Of a DNA stretch of 9,792 nucleotides, positions 1 through 6,411 are shown one piece after another (the stretch's first letter is position 1; the number at the start of each line of letters is the position of its first letter). Below the pieces are notes generated by a model. That model made no database searches and was not told the origin of the DNA. It worked only from the letters and a program-made list of their open reading frames with translations. The translations under genes were made by a program, and so were the position numbers. This DNA comes from an uncultured Lachnospiraceae bacterium (GTDB lineage Bacteria > Bacillota > Clostridia > Lachnospirales > Lachnospiraceae). Location of the stretch: contig CAOKHR010000071.1 in the NCBI GenBank assembly GCA_948468325.1, forward strand, positions 1-9,792, in the 5' to 3' direction.

Positions 1-969
1 ATACAGGAAATTTACGGATTCCCGCAGCATAAGCAGCATATTGACTGTTTTTTTCAAATTTTCTTCATCGCTGCCCTTGCCGCCAATCAGATACTCTGTT
101 CCGTAAGAAAGCACACCGTTTTCTGCCGGTTTTAGAGCATTCCCCGCAAACTGTTTTAAAAACTCCTGCATCAGTATCCTTTCATACCAGCCCGTGCTTA
201 TTGCGGCATGATACGTCCCTTTCTGCAGATTCCGCTTTAATAAAACGTGATCCACAGATACTTCTTTTGCAGATACGTTTTTGTCCGGAGGAAGCACCAG
301 TGCAAGAATTCCTTTTTTTCGGATTTCTTTCATGGTATCCATAGGATTTTCTTTTACCGGCTCTGCCGGCTGCTCTGGTTCTTCCTGTTTTTCTTCTTTT
401 TTCTCTGCGGCTTCTCTTTCTTTCTGTTCTTTCAGTTCTTCCAACGCTTTGTCTGCGTTTTTGATTGATTCCTCAGGTTCTAAAACATCCTTATCTTTGA
501 TTCCCTTTATTCTGTCGCGTATTTTCTCTGCCGCCTGCTTTTTGATTATTTCTTTCATGGCCGCAGCCGCCTGTGCTTCAAATACCTTTCCATTATCATC
601 GGTAATCAGTCTGTACGCATCCACTTCTATGTCCACTGCATTCATACGGTAAAAATCAATTCCCGTATTGTCCGCCGCAATCAGATTTTCATATAAAAGC
701 ACTTTCATCTCATCTTCCGCTGCGGCAATATTCAAGTCACCCGTACCAAAACTTCCGTCCAGCAGAAACATCTGATACTCTTCCAGCAGGAACGGCTGAT
801 AGCCTGCAAATAAAGACTCTGCTGCCAGATTTGTAAAATCCCATGCATCCTCCTTAAGTCCGTAATACCGTGCTCCCTCCACAAGTCCTAAAATCAAAAC
901 TGCCATAATTGTAATGGCTATGCAAAGAGGCGCTGTAACGGATGCCGCCTGTTTTGTTTCTTTTATCAT
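1..969 (-). CDS. DUF5702-like Tad-locus membrane-anchored protein (3' end outside window)
   Basis: This frame is open from the ATG at 969 to the left edge, about 323 residues with no stop, so the C-terminus is missing. An N-terminal hydrophobic anchor lies near residues 11-32 and ends in the sequence VEGAR. A Lys/Glu/Gln-rich stretch near 135-215, probably helical or coiled coil, ends in a Pro/Glu linker. A conserved-looking block follows with GTYHAAISTGWYE and later YLIGGKGSDEENL. From memory, this anchor plus the 'Y.(I)GGK.SD..NL' block is typical of DUF5702 proteins that follow the pilin gene in Clostridia tad clusters. Their role is uncertain; a TadE/F-like minor pilin or surface component is likely. 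The start overlaps the pilin stop as ATGA (966-969), with no strong Shine-Dalgarno sequence, so translation is probably coupled to the pilin gene. I am confident in the frame and less so in the family name. Confidence 0.8.
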   Translation of the reverse strand, partial: MIKETKQAASVTAPLCIAITIMAVLILGLVEGARYYGLKEDAWDFTNLAAESLFAGYQPFLLEEYQMFLLDGSFGTGDLNIAAAEDEMKVLLYENLIAADNTGIDFYRMNAVDIEVDAYRLITDDNGKVFEAQAAAAMKEIIKKQAAEKIRDRIKGIKDKDVLEPEESIKNADKALEELKEQKEREAAEKKEEKQEEPEQPAEPVKENPMDTMKEIRKKGILALVLPPDKNVSAKEVSVDHVLLKRNLQKGTYHAAISTGWYERILMQEFLKQFAGNALKPAENGVLSYGTEYLIGGKGSDEENLKKTVNMLLMLRESVNFLY

Positions 970-1139
970 TCTACTGCTTTTGCTTTCTTTTCAACCGACT
1001 GCATCAGGTCCTGTACCAGAGCCTGCAGCTGTTTTCGAAAAATTACAACTACTCCGATTAAAACTACAAGAATTAAAATCACTTCTACGACTCCGTTTGC
1101 CTCTTCTTCTTTTAAAAATTCTTTCCATTCTCTCATCAT
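966..1139 (-). CDS. Flp1-like type IVb pilin
   Basis: A 57-residue protein with the layout of Flp pilins: a short charged leader (residues 1-13, including LKEEEANG), one hydrophobic helix (about 17-35) and a short amphipathic basic tail. The segment EEEANGVVEVILI matches the Flp1-like pilin signature, in which a prepilin peptidase cuts after a Gly and an acidic residue follows close behind. Cleavage after Gly16 is the likely site. It should be the major subunit of the Tad pilus. I chose the first of two adjacent Met codons because GGAGG lies 8 bases upstream. A much longer open frame runs to 1403, but it overlaps tadC and lacks pilin features there. The gene lies 20 bases after the tadC stop and overlaps the next gene by 4 bases. 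It is the sixth gene of the operon rather than the first, as is common elsewhere. Confidence 0.85.
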   Translation of the reverse strand: MMREWKEFLKEEEANGVVEVILILVVLIGVVVIFRKQLQALVQDLMQSVEKKAKAVE

Positions 1140-1159
1140 CTCTTTTACCTCCGGCTTTC

Positions 1160-2443
1160 TTATTTTCCGTAAACCGACATAAATGCCGGTATAATTACAA
1201 TTCCCATTACAATGATTAACATCAGAATCATCGGAAAAAGCATTTTCGTCCCTGCTTCTTCTCCCAGTCTGCGCGCCGTATTTTTCCGCTCCAAAAAGAC
1301 CCTGTCCGCCTCTTCGTTTAGCTGTTCCATCAATTTGCGGCTGCCTGCTTTTTGTCCTGCAATCAGCAGAGACACCAGCTTGCGGTAAGGCTGCAAATCG
1401 CATTGCTCCGAAAAATTCTGATACGCTCTGATCTCTCCTCTGCCGTTGTCCATTTCACAAATCATACGATGCAGTTCTTCATATACTACTTCTTCTTTTC
1501 CGCTGCTTTCTTTTTTTTTCTGATACATTTGATTCATTTTCCGCAGCGCTCCGGATATTGTCATACCTGCTCCTAAAAACAGTGACAGTTTGCTGACGAA
1601 TTCCGGATAAACAAAAAGAAGTCTCTGCTTTCTTTTATTCTCTGCTTTTTCTTTTTGTTCTTTTGCCATATAAGCCGCCGCTATTGCTGCCAGTATTCCC
1701 AATCCTAATATTTCAAATACCTGTGTGGAAGGAGCCTGCCGCCACTTTACTTTCTGTCCGTTTATGCTGTCCGGCAGCCGGACGGCTTCTTCGGTTGTCT
1801 CCTGCATGGCAATCTGTTTTTTGATTTCTGAAATAATCTTTTCTTTTTTACTCTTTGCCTTTGCTTCAATCCAAAAGGAAAACTGATAAAACTCCTCGCT
1901 GTCCCCGCAGCTTAGGGAGACGAATGCCTCAATCTCCTGCCTGCTGCCGTTTAAGTCCTGCCAGCTGATTTCTCCTTCAGGGGAAATGATACCTGTTTCG
2001 GAAAATGTCCATTCCGCAGAAACTTTCCCGTCCTGATAACTTTCAGAAACGAAGGGGTCTGACATAATCTGCTTAAGCGATTCATTGTCTTTACAGAACG
2101 TCTCATCAATTTCTTTTACCGCCTCCGTAAGCAGTCTTTTTTCTTCTAACCTGCGGTATGTCCTTTCCTCTATGGAAAGCGTAACCGGATATTCCGTTTC
2201 TTCCTCCGTCAGACAGACATATGCCTCTGTCTCAAAAGTTCCTTCTCCCGGCTCATTTCTTAAAAGCCGGCCGCCTGACAGTTTATCCGGCCCGAGTTTT
2301 TCTGCCGCAGCCGCCAAAAATCCTATCAGTCCAAACACAAATATTATTCTGCACGGACTTCTTATTTTCTGCCATAACGGCTGCCTGCGAAGCAATATCC
2401 ATCCGCCTGCCAGAAAGATGCAAATCAAACCACATAAAATCAT
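1160..2443 (-). CDS. tadC: TadC-type pilus platform protein with large extra extracytoplasmic domain
   Basis: A 427-residue membrane protein. Hydrophobic segments lie near residues 1-18, 33-48, 242-260 and 401-421. A type II secretion F domain occupies about 275-400, with FVYPEFVSKLSLFLGAGM and later LIAGQKAGSRKLMEQLNEEA, both typical of TadC. With TadB it should form the inner platform moved by the TadA ATPase. By charge distribution (RRQPLWQKIR and KEQKEKAENKRKQR facing the cytosol), residues 49-241 should lie outside the cell. TadC proteins are usually near 300 residues, so this domain is an addition. Part of it (about 139-192) looks like a beta-sandwich. The ATG at 2443 follows the tadB stop by two bases. 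GGAGGT lies 12 bases upstream, inside the tadB end, which is rather long spacing. The longer open frame to 2524 overlaps tadB and is not needed. Confidence 0.88.
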   Translation of the reverse strand: MILCGLICIFLAGGWILLRRQPLWQKIRSPCRIIFVFGLIGFLAAAAEKLGPDKLSGGRLLRNEPGEGTFETEAYVCLTEEETEYPVTLSIEERTYRRLEEKRLLTEAVKEIDETFCKDNESLKQIMSDPFVSESYQDGKVSAEWTFSETGIISPEGEISWQDLNGSRQEIEAFVSLSCGDSEEFYQFSFWIEAKAKSKKEKIISEIKKQIAMQETTEEAVRLPDSINGQKVKWRQAPSTQVFEILGLGILAAIAAAYMAKEQKEKAENKRKQRLLFVYPEFVSKLSLFLGAGMTISGALRKMNQMYQKKKESSGKEEVVYEELHRMICEMDNGRGEIRAYQNFSEQCDLQPYRKLVSLLIAGQKAGSRKLMEQLNEEADRVFLERKNTARRLGEEAGTKMLFPMILMLIIVMGIVIIPAFMSVYGK

Positions 2444-2445
2444 TT

Positions 2446-3216
2446 TTACACTTCTACCTCCACAATTTTCATTCCCAGAAAAAATGCCGTGCCATAAAGC
2501 AGCAGCGCCGCCGTCATAATACAAACGCCAAGTGCATTTCCATAAAGCTGTCCGATAAACTCCGGCGATGTCAGCTTAAAAAACAGCAATATGCCAAGAG
2601 GCACTACACACATCACTTTCTGTTCCAGCGCTTTTTCTGCCATTACCGTATGTATTTCTTCTAAAACCTCTATTTTGTCGCAGATTCTTTGGACTGACGT
2701 TGCAATAATATGAATAAAATCTCCGCCGCCGCGTTTTGCACAGCAAAAAATTTCAACAAAATTTTCTATATCCTCACTGTCACTTTCTTCTGCAAAATCC
2801 TGTAAAATATGTTCCATCGGCTCCTGAACGGAGAGTCTCCTTTCCATCCCGCACAGCTTTTTCGCAAGAACAGATTCTTCTCCATACAGCTGCACGACAT
2901 CCTCCAGCGCCGTTAAAAATGACCTCTCTATGGAATTTCCCGCCTCAAGCAGTCCGCTGACGGCATACATATAATCTTTAAATTCCAGATTCAGCCGCTT
3001 TCGCGCTCTTCTTCTTTCCGATTTCCGCAAAGTTTTCTCTGTGAGGAAGAAAATAGCCGGCAGACTGCACATTCCCCAAAGAGAATTATAAAAAAGAACT
3101 GCTGTCAATCCGCTTACTCCAAGGGAAATACCGGCCGATGCAAATAATCTTTTGGAACTTAAAATCCAGCCGCTTCCCACTTTTCCCTGTGCAAGAGTTC
3201 TCCGGTTTTTTCCCAT
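2446..3216 (-). CDS. tadB: TadB-type pilus platform protein
   Basis: A 256-residue protein with paired N-terminal membrane segments (about 24-43 and 46-58), a basic stretch (KSERRRARKR), a cytoplasmic type II secretion F domain (about 78-195) and two C-terminal membrane helices (about 201-215 and 227-248). Family-typical pieces are the DYMYAVSGLLEAGNSIERSF block and CAKRGGGDFIHII. It should pair with TadC as the membrane platform on which TadA acts. The reading frame overlaps the end of tadA. The ATG at 3216 has AGGGA only a few bases upstream. An alternative in-frame GTG at 3180, preceded by AGGG, would shorten the overlap from 58 to 22 bases, so the start is uncertain by 12 residues. It runs directly into tadC. 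Family assignment is firm; the TadB versus TadC name rests on operon order and layout. Confidence 0.88.
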   Translation of the reverse strand: MGKNRRTLAQGKVGSGWILSSKRLFASAGISLGVSGLTAVLFYNSLWGMCSLPAIFFLTEKTLRKSERRRARKRLNLEFKDYMYAVSGLLEAGNSIERSFLTALEDVVQLYGEESVLAKKLCGMERRLSVQEPMEHILQDFAEESDSEDIENFVEIFCCAKRGGGDFIHIIATSVQRICDKIEVLEEIHTVMAEKALEQKVMCVVPLGILLFFKLTSPEFIGQLYGNALGVCIMTAALLLYGTAFFLGMKIVEVEV

Positions 3217-4367
3217 ATTCCCTGAATGATTCCCTCCTTCTCTTCCGTTTCCTGAAAACGGTATAATGTATTCAGGCGGATTTCTCCGTCTACAACCCCT
3301 TCCAATTCTGCAATTTCCAGCAATTTTCTGCTTTTATCCCGAAGCCTTCCCAGATGAATGAACAAATCAATTCCGGATGCAATCTGGCCGCGAATGGCAG
3401 ATACCGGAATTTCCATCCCCATTAACACCATTGTCTCAAGTCTTCCAATCATATCACGGGTGCTGTTTGCATGGCCGGTTCCCATACCGGAATGCCCCGT
3501 ATTATTCGCGCTTAAGAGGTCAATTGCTTCTGGGCCGCGGCACTCCCCTACGATCAGACGGCTCGGACGCATACGAAGCGCTGTCCGTATCAAATCCCGA
3601 ATGCCAATGGAATTTACTCCGTTAAAACCTGCCGCTCTTGTCTCTAAGCGCACCAGATTGGGAATTTTGTTTAACTGCAGTTCCGCAGAATCTTCAATTG
3701 TAATAACCCGCTCTTCTTCCGGAATATACTCTGAGAGCGCGTTTAAAAATGTCGTTTTACCGGAGCCTGTACCGCCGGATATAAAAATGTTATATCCGGC
3801 TTTTACCGCTTTTTGCAAAAACAATGTGATTTCTTCTGACAAAGAACCGTATTGCAATAATTTCTGCATATTCATCGGCTCTTTTGAGAATTTTCGAATA
3901 GATATAGATGAACCATCCAGAGAAATAGGATGCAGGACAATATTGACGCGGGAACCGTCGGATAACCTTGTATCTACAATCGGGGAAGCTTCATTTACCA
4001 TCCGGTTTCCGCCGGCACAGATGGTCTGTATCAAATCTGCCAGTTCTTCTTCTCCCGAAAACGTCTTTGGGAATAATTTCAGCCTGCCTTCTTTTTCATA
4101 AAAAATATGCATTGGCCCATTGACTAAAATTTCCGTTACTCCGTCATCTTCTATCAGTTCCTGTAAAACTCCGAATTCACGGAAAGCAGAAAACAGCCTT
4201 TCCGCATACTGCTTTCGCGCCTGAAAAGAAAGCAAACCTGCCTTATCCCTTTTTTTCAATTCTTCTTCGATGCAGTCCTTTAATTCCTGATTGGAAAGCT
4301 CACGGCTGTTGTCCAGCCGCCTTAATATGGCTTCTTTCATGGCTGGATATAAACTTTTATCATTCAA
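3159..4367 (-). CDS. tadA: TadA/CpaF-type pilus assembly ATPase
   Basis: A 402-residue secretion ATPase of the TadA/CpaF (GspE-like) family, the cytoplasmic hexameric motor that drives Flp pilus assembly. The N-terminal domain contains GVTEILVNGP (76-85). The core has Walker A GGTGSGKTT (198-206), the Asp box VITIEDSAEL (221-230), the arginine-rich segment IRTALRMRPSR (260-270), Walker B RLIVGECRG (270-278) and the His box GHSGMGTGHA (291-300). All the catalytic motifs look intact. I chose the TTG at 4367 because GGAGGAG lies 6 bases upstream and the codon overlaps the tadZ stop in the usual coupled form (TTGAATGA). In-frame ATG codons at 4406 and 4385 lie deeper inside tadZ and lack such a site. 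It is the best-conserved gene here and fixes the identity of the operon. Confidence 0.93.
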   Translation of the reverse strand: MNDKSLYPAMKEAILRRLDNSRELSNQELKDCIEEELKKRDKAGLLSFQARKQYAERLFSAFREFGVLQELIEDDGVTEILVNGPMHIFYEKEGRLKLFPKTFSGEEELADLIQTICAGGNRMVNEASPIVDTRLSDGSRVNIVLHPISLDGSSISIRKFSKEPMNMQKLLQYGSLSEEITLFLQKAVKAGYNIFISGGTGSGKTTFLNALSEYIPEEERVITIEDSAELQLNKIPNLVRLETRAAGFNGVNSIGIRDLIRTALRMRPSRLIVGECRGPEAIDLLSANNTGHSGMGTGHANSTRDMIGRLETMVLMGMEIPVSAIRGQIASGIDLFIHLGRLRDKSRKLLEIAELEGVVDGEIRLNTLYRFQETEEKEGIIQGIWEKTGELLHREKWEAAGF

Positions 4368-5370
4368 TTTGCACTCCTCCATACAGACATCTTCGGATGT
4401 AATCACCCATCCCTCCGTACAGGCTGCCCTCTATGGGATTTGCATCTTTAGAAACCATCATCTGCTCCGGTAAAAGCAGCCGGTTTATATGTGCAGCCAC
4501 ATGCCCGCTTTCCCTGCCCAGATACTCAAAAAATTCATCTGTCCGGTACCTGTTTACCGTTCCCTCTTTTCCAAGGCAGTAAAAACTTCCAAATACCGGC
4601 AGTATCTCTGCAAATCCCAAAAAGACTGTGCCGAAATCAACAATGACAGTATCATATCCGCTGCGGTTTTTCAGCATCATAAGAAGCTGTTCAAATAACG
4701 GCTTTGAAATTTCTGACAAATGTTCCGGATTTACTGCCGGAGGAATAAAATCAAAATTCTTCCAGGTCTGCCTGACGCGATGCAGACCTGCCGCAAAATC
4801 ATGTTCTTTCTGCATCATACCGTAGATAAAATCTCCAATATCTTCTGCCGCGTCCAAATGCATCAGCCGGTAAAAACCGCTGTGTTCTATCAGACTAACA
4901 TACAGGACATTTTGACTTTCTCCCAGAATCTGCGCCATCGTTATGCTAAACAGCATCTGGTTTTCATGATGCACCGGAGAATAAATTCCAATCATTTCTG
5001 CTGCCCTTTCCGGCAGTACTTCTTCCTTTGCTTCTTCCTGCCAGAGCATAGCCGAAATCTGGCCAAAAAGCTTTTCTGCCGATTGATATTTTGCTACATA
5101 AGGGCAGTCTGCAAATGCCTTTTCCCGTGCTCCTTCACAAAGCAGTATTTTTTTCGCTCCCGCAGTATAACCTCCCACTTTTTCCCAGAAAGGCGCTGTC
5201 ATTACAACGGCGTCAAATACCGTTTTTTCTGCAGCTTCTTTTAAAAACGCCTCTGTCTCCGAGAATGTCCATACTTTGAAAAACGTCTCATTTTTACGGA
5301 CGAGATACCCGTTTAACTGCTCCAGATATACCTCTTCTTCATCTAAAAATGCTATTTTTAATTGAACCAA
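4360..5370 (-). CDS. tadZ: TadZ/CpaE-like pilus localisation protein with degenerate ATP site
   Basis: A 336-residue protein. Residues 1-110 look like an atypical receiver domain (KIAFLDEEEVY, then FDAVVMTAP and KKILLCEG as beta strands). Residues 125-335 resemble the ParA/MinD-type ATPase domain of TadZ/CpaE, which places the Tad machine at a cell site. The strand leading to the P-loop is present (MIGIYSPV), but the loop itself reads HHENQM where GxGKT/S is expected, so the Lys and Thr/Ser that bind ATP are missing. A Walker-B-like strand (TVIVDFG, 241-247) remains. A non-hydrolysing scaffold is the likely form. The start is TTG at 5370, with GGAGG 7 bases upstream, 22 bases after the peptidase stop. 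The end overlaps the tadA start by 8 bases. The name rests on domain order plus position just before tadA. Confidence 0.78.
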   Translation of the reverse strand: MVQLKIAFLDEEEVYLEQLNGYLVRKNETFFKVWTFSETEAFLKEAAEKTVFDAVVMTAPFWEKVGGYTAGAKKILLCEGAREKAFADCPYVAKYQSAEKLFGQISAMLWQEEAKEEVLPERAAEMIGIYSPVHHENQMLFSITMAQILGESQNVLYVSLIEHSGFYRLMHLDAAEDIGDFIYGMMQKEHDFAAGLHRVRQTWKNFDFIPPAVNPEHLSEISKPLFEQLLMMLKNRSGYDTVIVDFGTVFLGFAEILPVFGSFYCLGKEGTVNRYRTDEFFEYLGRESGHVAAHINRLLLPEQMMVSKDANPIEGSLYGGMGDYIRRCLYGGVQIE

Positions 5371-5392
5371 TTACACACCTCCGTCTCATCTC

Positions 5393-5869
5393 TTACATAA
5401 ACAGGACAAGTGCTGTTCCAAAAAGAACCGGTACGGAAAATGCAAACGAAAACTGCTGCGAAGTATCGAATGGTACATAAGGGGTTATCTTCCCTGTATG
5501 TATCGCATCAAATAAATACCGCCCTGCATACCGCAGTTTTTTCCATCTTGTCTTATCTGCTGCCAGAAAAAGAACTGACCCTGCTCCTGCAGCCAAAAAA
5601 CTATATAACATGCACTGAAATAATTCCTGTATTGTAAGTATACTCCCTATCATGGAAAACAATTTGATGTCGCCTGCCCCAAGGACACGCATCTGAAATA
5701 ATAGATATAAAAGAATTACGGGAACCGAAATGTTCCCAAGAAAATAATATACTCCCCAGGCTTGATGCTCTATGACTTGAAATATCATCCCCATCATAAT
5801 GCCTGCGGCAATCAGTCTGTTCGAAATTCTGCCAGACCGAATATCCTGTACTGCTGCCAGAATCAGCAA
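5393..5869 (-). CDS. A24 family prepilin peptidase (TadV/CpaA type), start uncertain
   Basis: A small polytopic aspartic protease that should cut the leader of the Flp1-like pilin at the cytoplasmic face of the membrane. The two catalytic aspartates are visible: Asp9 in VQDIRSGRISN and Asp67 in the GxGD motif (VLGAGDIKL). Several hydrophobic helices surround them, and the length (158 residues from TTG) fits CpaA-like enzymes. The coordinates use the first standard start codon, TTG at 5869. This is probably not the true start: it has no nearby Shine-Dalgarno sequence and cuts the first helix to about eight residues. GGAGGG at 5894-5899 stands 9 bases before an in-frame ATA at 5882-5884, which would give the natural N-terminus LLFDLLILAAVQD. 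The frame is open back to a TGA near 5908. It is the first gene after the operon promoter and lies 22 bases ahead of tadZ. Confidence 0.85.
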   Translation of the reverse strand: MLILAAVQDIRSGRISNRLIAAGIMMGMIFQVIEHQAWGVYYFLGNISVPVILLYLLFQMRVLGAGDIKLFSMIGSILTIQELFQCMLYSFLAAGAGSVLFLAADKTRWKKLRYAGRYLFDAIHTGKITPYVPFDTSQQFSFAFSVPVLFGTALVLFM

Positions 5870-5893
5870 ATCAAACAGCAGTATCTGCTTTAT

Positions 5894-5899
5894 CCCTCC
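5894..5899 (-). promoter_or_regulatory. Shine-Dalgarno sequence for the prepilin peptidase, upstream of an ATA codon
   Basis: Read on the minus strand this is GGAGGG, the only strong ribosome site near the peptidase start. Counting 9 bases on gives ATA at 5884-5882, in frame with the peptidase. The next standard start codon, TTG at 5869, is 24 bases from this site, too far for normal use. A second site, AGAGGTG (5907-5913), abuts an ATG (5906-5904) that opens only an 11-codon reading frame ending at 5871. Confidence 0.5.
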
Positions 5900-5934
5900 A
5901 ACGCATCACCTCTCATCTGTTATCACTGTTTTGA

Positions 5935-5963
5935 ATTATAAATGCAAATGTTCCGTTTGTCTA
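5935..5963 (-). promoter_or_regulatory. Sigma-A-type promoter of the tad operon
   Basis: On the minus strand, TAGACA (5963-5958, five of six matches to TTGACA) is separated by 17 bases from a perfect TATAAT (5940-5935). Transcription would begin near 5928 and give a leader of about 45 bases before the peptidase start region. It is the only good promoter I found for the seven tightly spaced tad genes and sits in the gap between bofA and the peptidase gene. Confidence 0.7.
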
Positions 5964-5988
5964 TAGCCCTCTGACAAATTTCGAATTT

Positions 5989-6005
5989 TTGTGAATTATT
6001 CACAA
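5989..6005. repeat. Perfect inverted repeat at the bofA stop, upstream of the tad promoter
   Basis: TTGTGAA and TTCACAA form 7-base arms around a 3-base centre. The repeat covers the bofA stop codon. No run of T follows on either strand, so it does not look like a standard intrinsic terminator. A shorter AT-rich symmetry (AAATT TCG AATTT, about 5976-5988) follows towards the tad promoter, whose -35 begins about 25 bases away. It may be an operator or a weak bofA 3' hairpin; the sequence cannot tell which. Confidence 0.4.
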
Positions 6006-6272
6006 CAAATTATAAAATAGAATCCCATAAACCAGCGCGAGCCCGCCTGTACCAAGGCTTCCGATTGTCAAAACATTAATTGCATTCATTCCTGCCACTA
6101 CTTCAATTCCTACACCTGCAAATATGGCGTTGATTACATAAATTGCTAAAACACCCAAAATACTCCGTACAAAAAAATTCAGTACAATCTCTGCTTTTCT
6201 CCTTAGAAAACCAATTGCAAGCACCAAAATGCAAATGCCTGCCAGTACCAGCATACCTGTTTTTGTATCCAT
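6000..6272 (-). CDS. bofA: BofA family pro-sigma-K processing inhibitor
   Basis: A 90-residue membrane protein with hydrophobic segments near residues 6-23 and 30-52 and a hydrophobic, Gly-rich C-terminus. The C-terminal block GMNAINVLTIGSLGTGGLALVYGI has the GxN and LG.xG pattern of BofA, and the B. subtilis protein is similar in length (87 residues). In Bacillus, BofA sits in the outer forespore membrane and restrains the SpoIVFB protease that activates sigma-K, so its presence points to a sporulating lineage. The ATG at 6272 has GAGG 7 bases upstream; the longer open frame to 6317 adds a basic stretch without a ribosome site. It is divergent from the DUF2508 gene, whereas in Bacillus yaaL and bofA run in the same direction. 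Family assignment is good; whether it works on sigma-K here is inference. Confidence 0.83.
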   Translation of the reverse strand: MDTKTGMLVLAGICILVLAIGFLRRKAEIVLNFFVRSILGVLAIYVINAIFAGVGIEVVAGMNAINVLTIGSLGTGGLALVYGILFYNLL

Positions 6273-6298
6273 ACCGAAACCTCGTCTTATCTTGATAC

Positions 6299-6326
6299 AA
6301 TATATATTTTTTTTCATAAAATATTC
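6299..6326 (-). promoter_or_regulatory. Possible sigma-E-like promoter of bofA
   Basis: On the minus strand, GAATATT (6326-6320) fits all seven positions of the sigma-E -35 pattern KMATATW. Thirteen bases on, TATATATT (6306-6299) matches about five of eight positions of CATACAMT. The start point would be near 6292, with the GAGG site and ATG in good positions behind it. bofA is sigma-E dependent in B. subtilis. The region is very AT-rich, so a chance match is possible. Confidence 0.3.
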
Positions 6327-6333
6327 CTGTTTT

Positions 6334-6363
6334 TTGTATACTCTGTATTTTTCTGACTATAAT
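6334..6363 (+). promoter_or_regulatory. Possible promoter of the DUF2508 gene
   Basis: A perfect TATAAT lies at 6358-6363. The -35 region around 6334-6340 (TTGTAT/TGTATA) is poor. A second TATAAT at 6389-6394 would start transcription on top of the ribosome site and is less likely. The -10 is clear and the -35 is weak. Confidence 0.35.
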
Positions 6364-6411
6364 TTAAGAAAGAGATAACTTTTTCAGTTATAATTGAAAG
6401 CGGGGAATACT

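Noticed and set aside
281..652. Open frame of 123 codons on the plus strand, Ser/Phe-rich
   Set aside because: It is opposite the DUF5702-like gene. Its composition is the antisense of the Lys/Glu-rich linker.
1140..1403. Extended N-terminus for the Flp pilin
   Set aside because: The extension overlaps tadC, has no pilin features, and the ATG at 1139 has a good ribosome site.
3358..4101. Open frame of 247 codons on the plus strand
   Set aside because: It lies entirely opposite tadA, whose motifs are intact. The translation has no recognisable domain and no ribosome site; it is a shadow of minus-strand codon use.
6389..6394. Second TATAAT upstream of the DUF2508 gene
   Set aside because: Transcription from it would begin at about the ribosome site, and no -35 lies at proper spacing.
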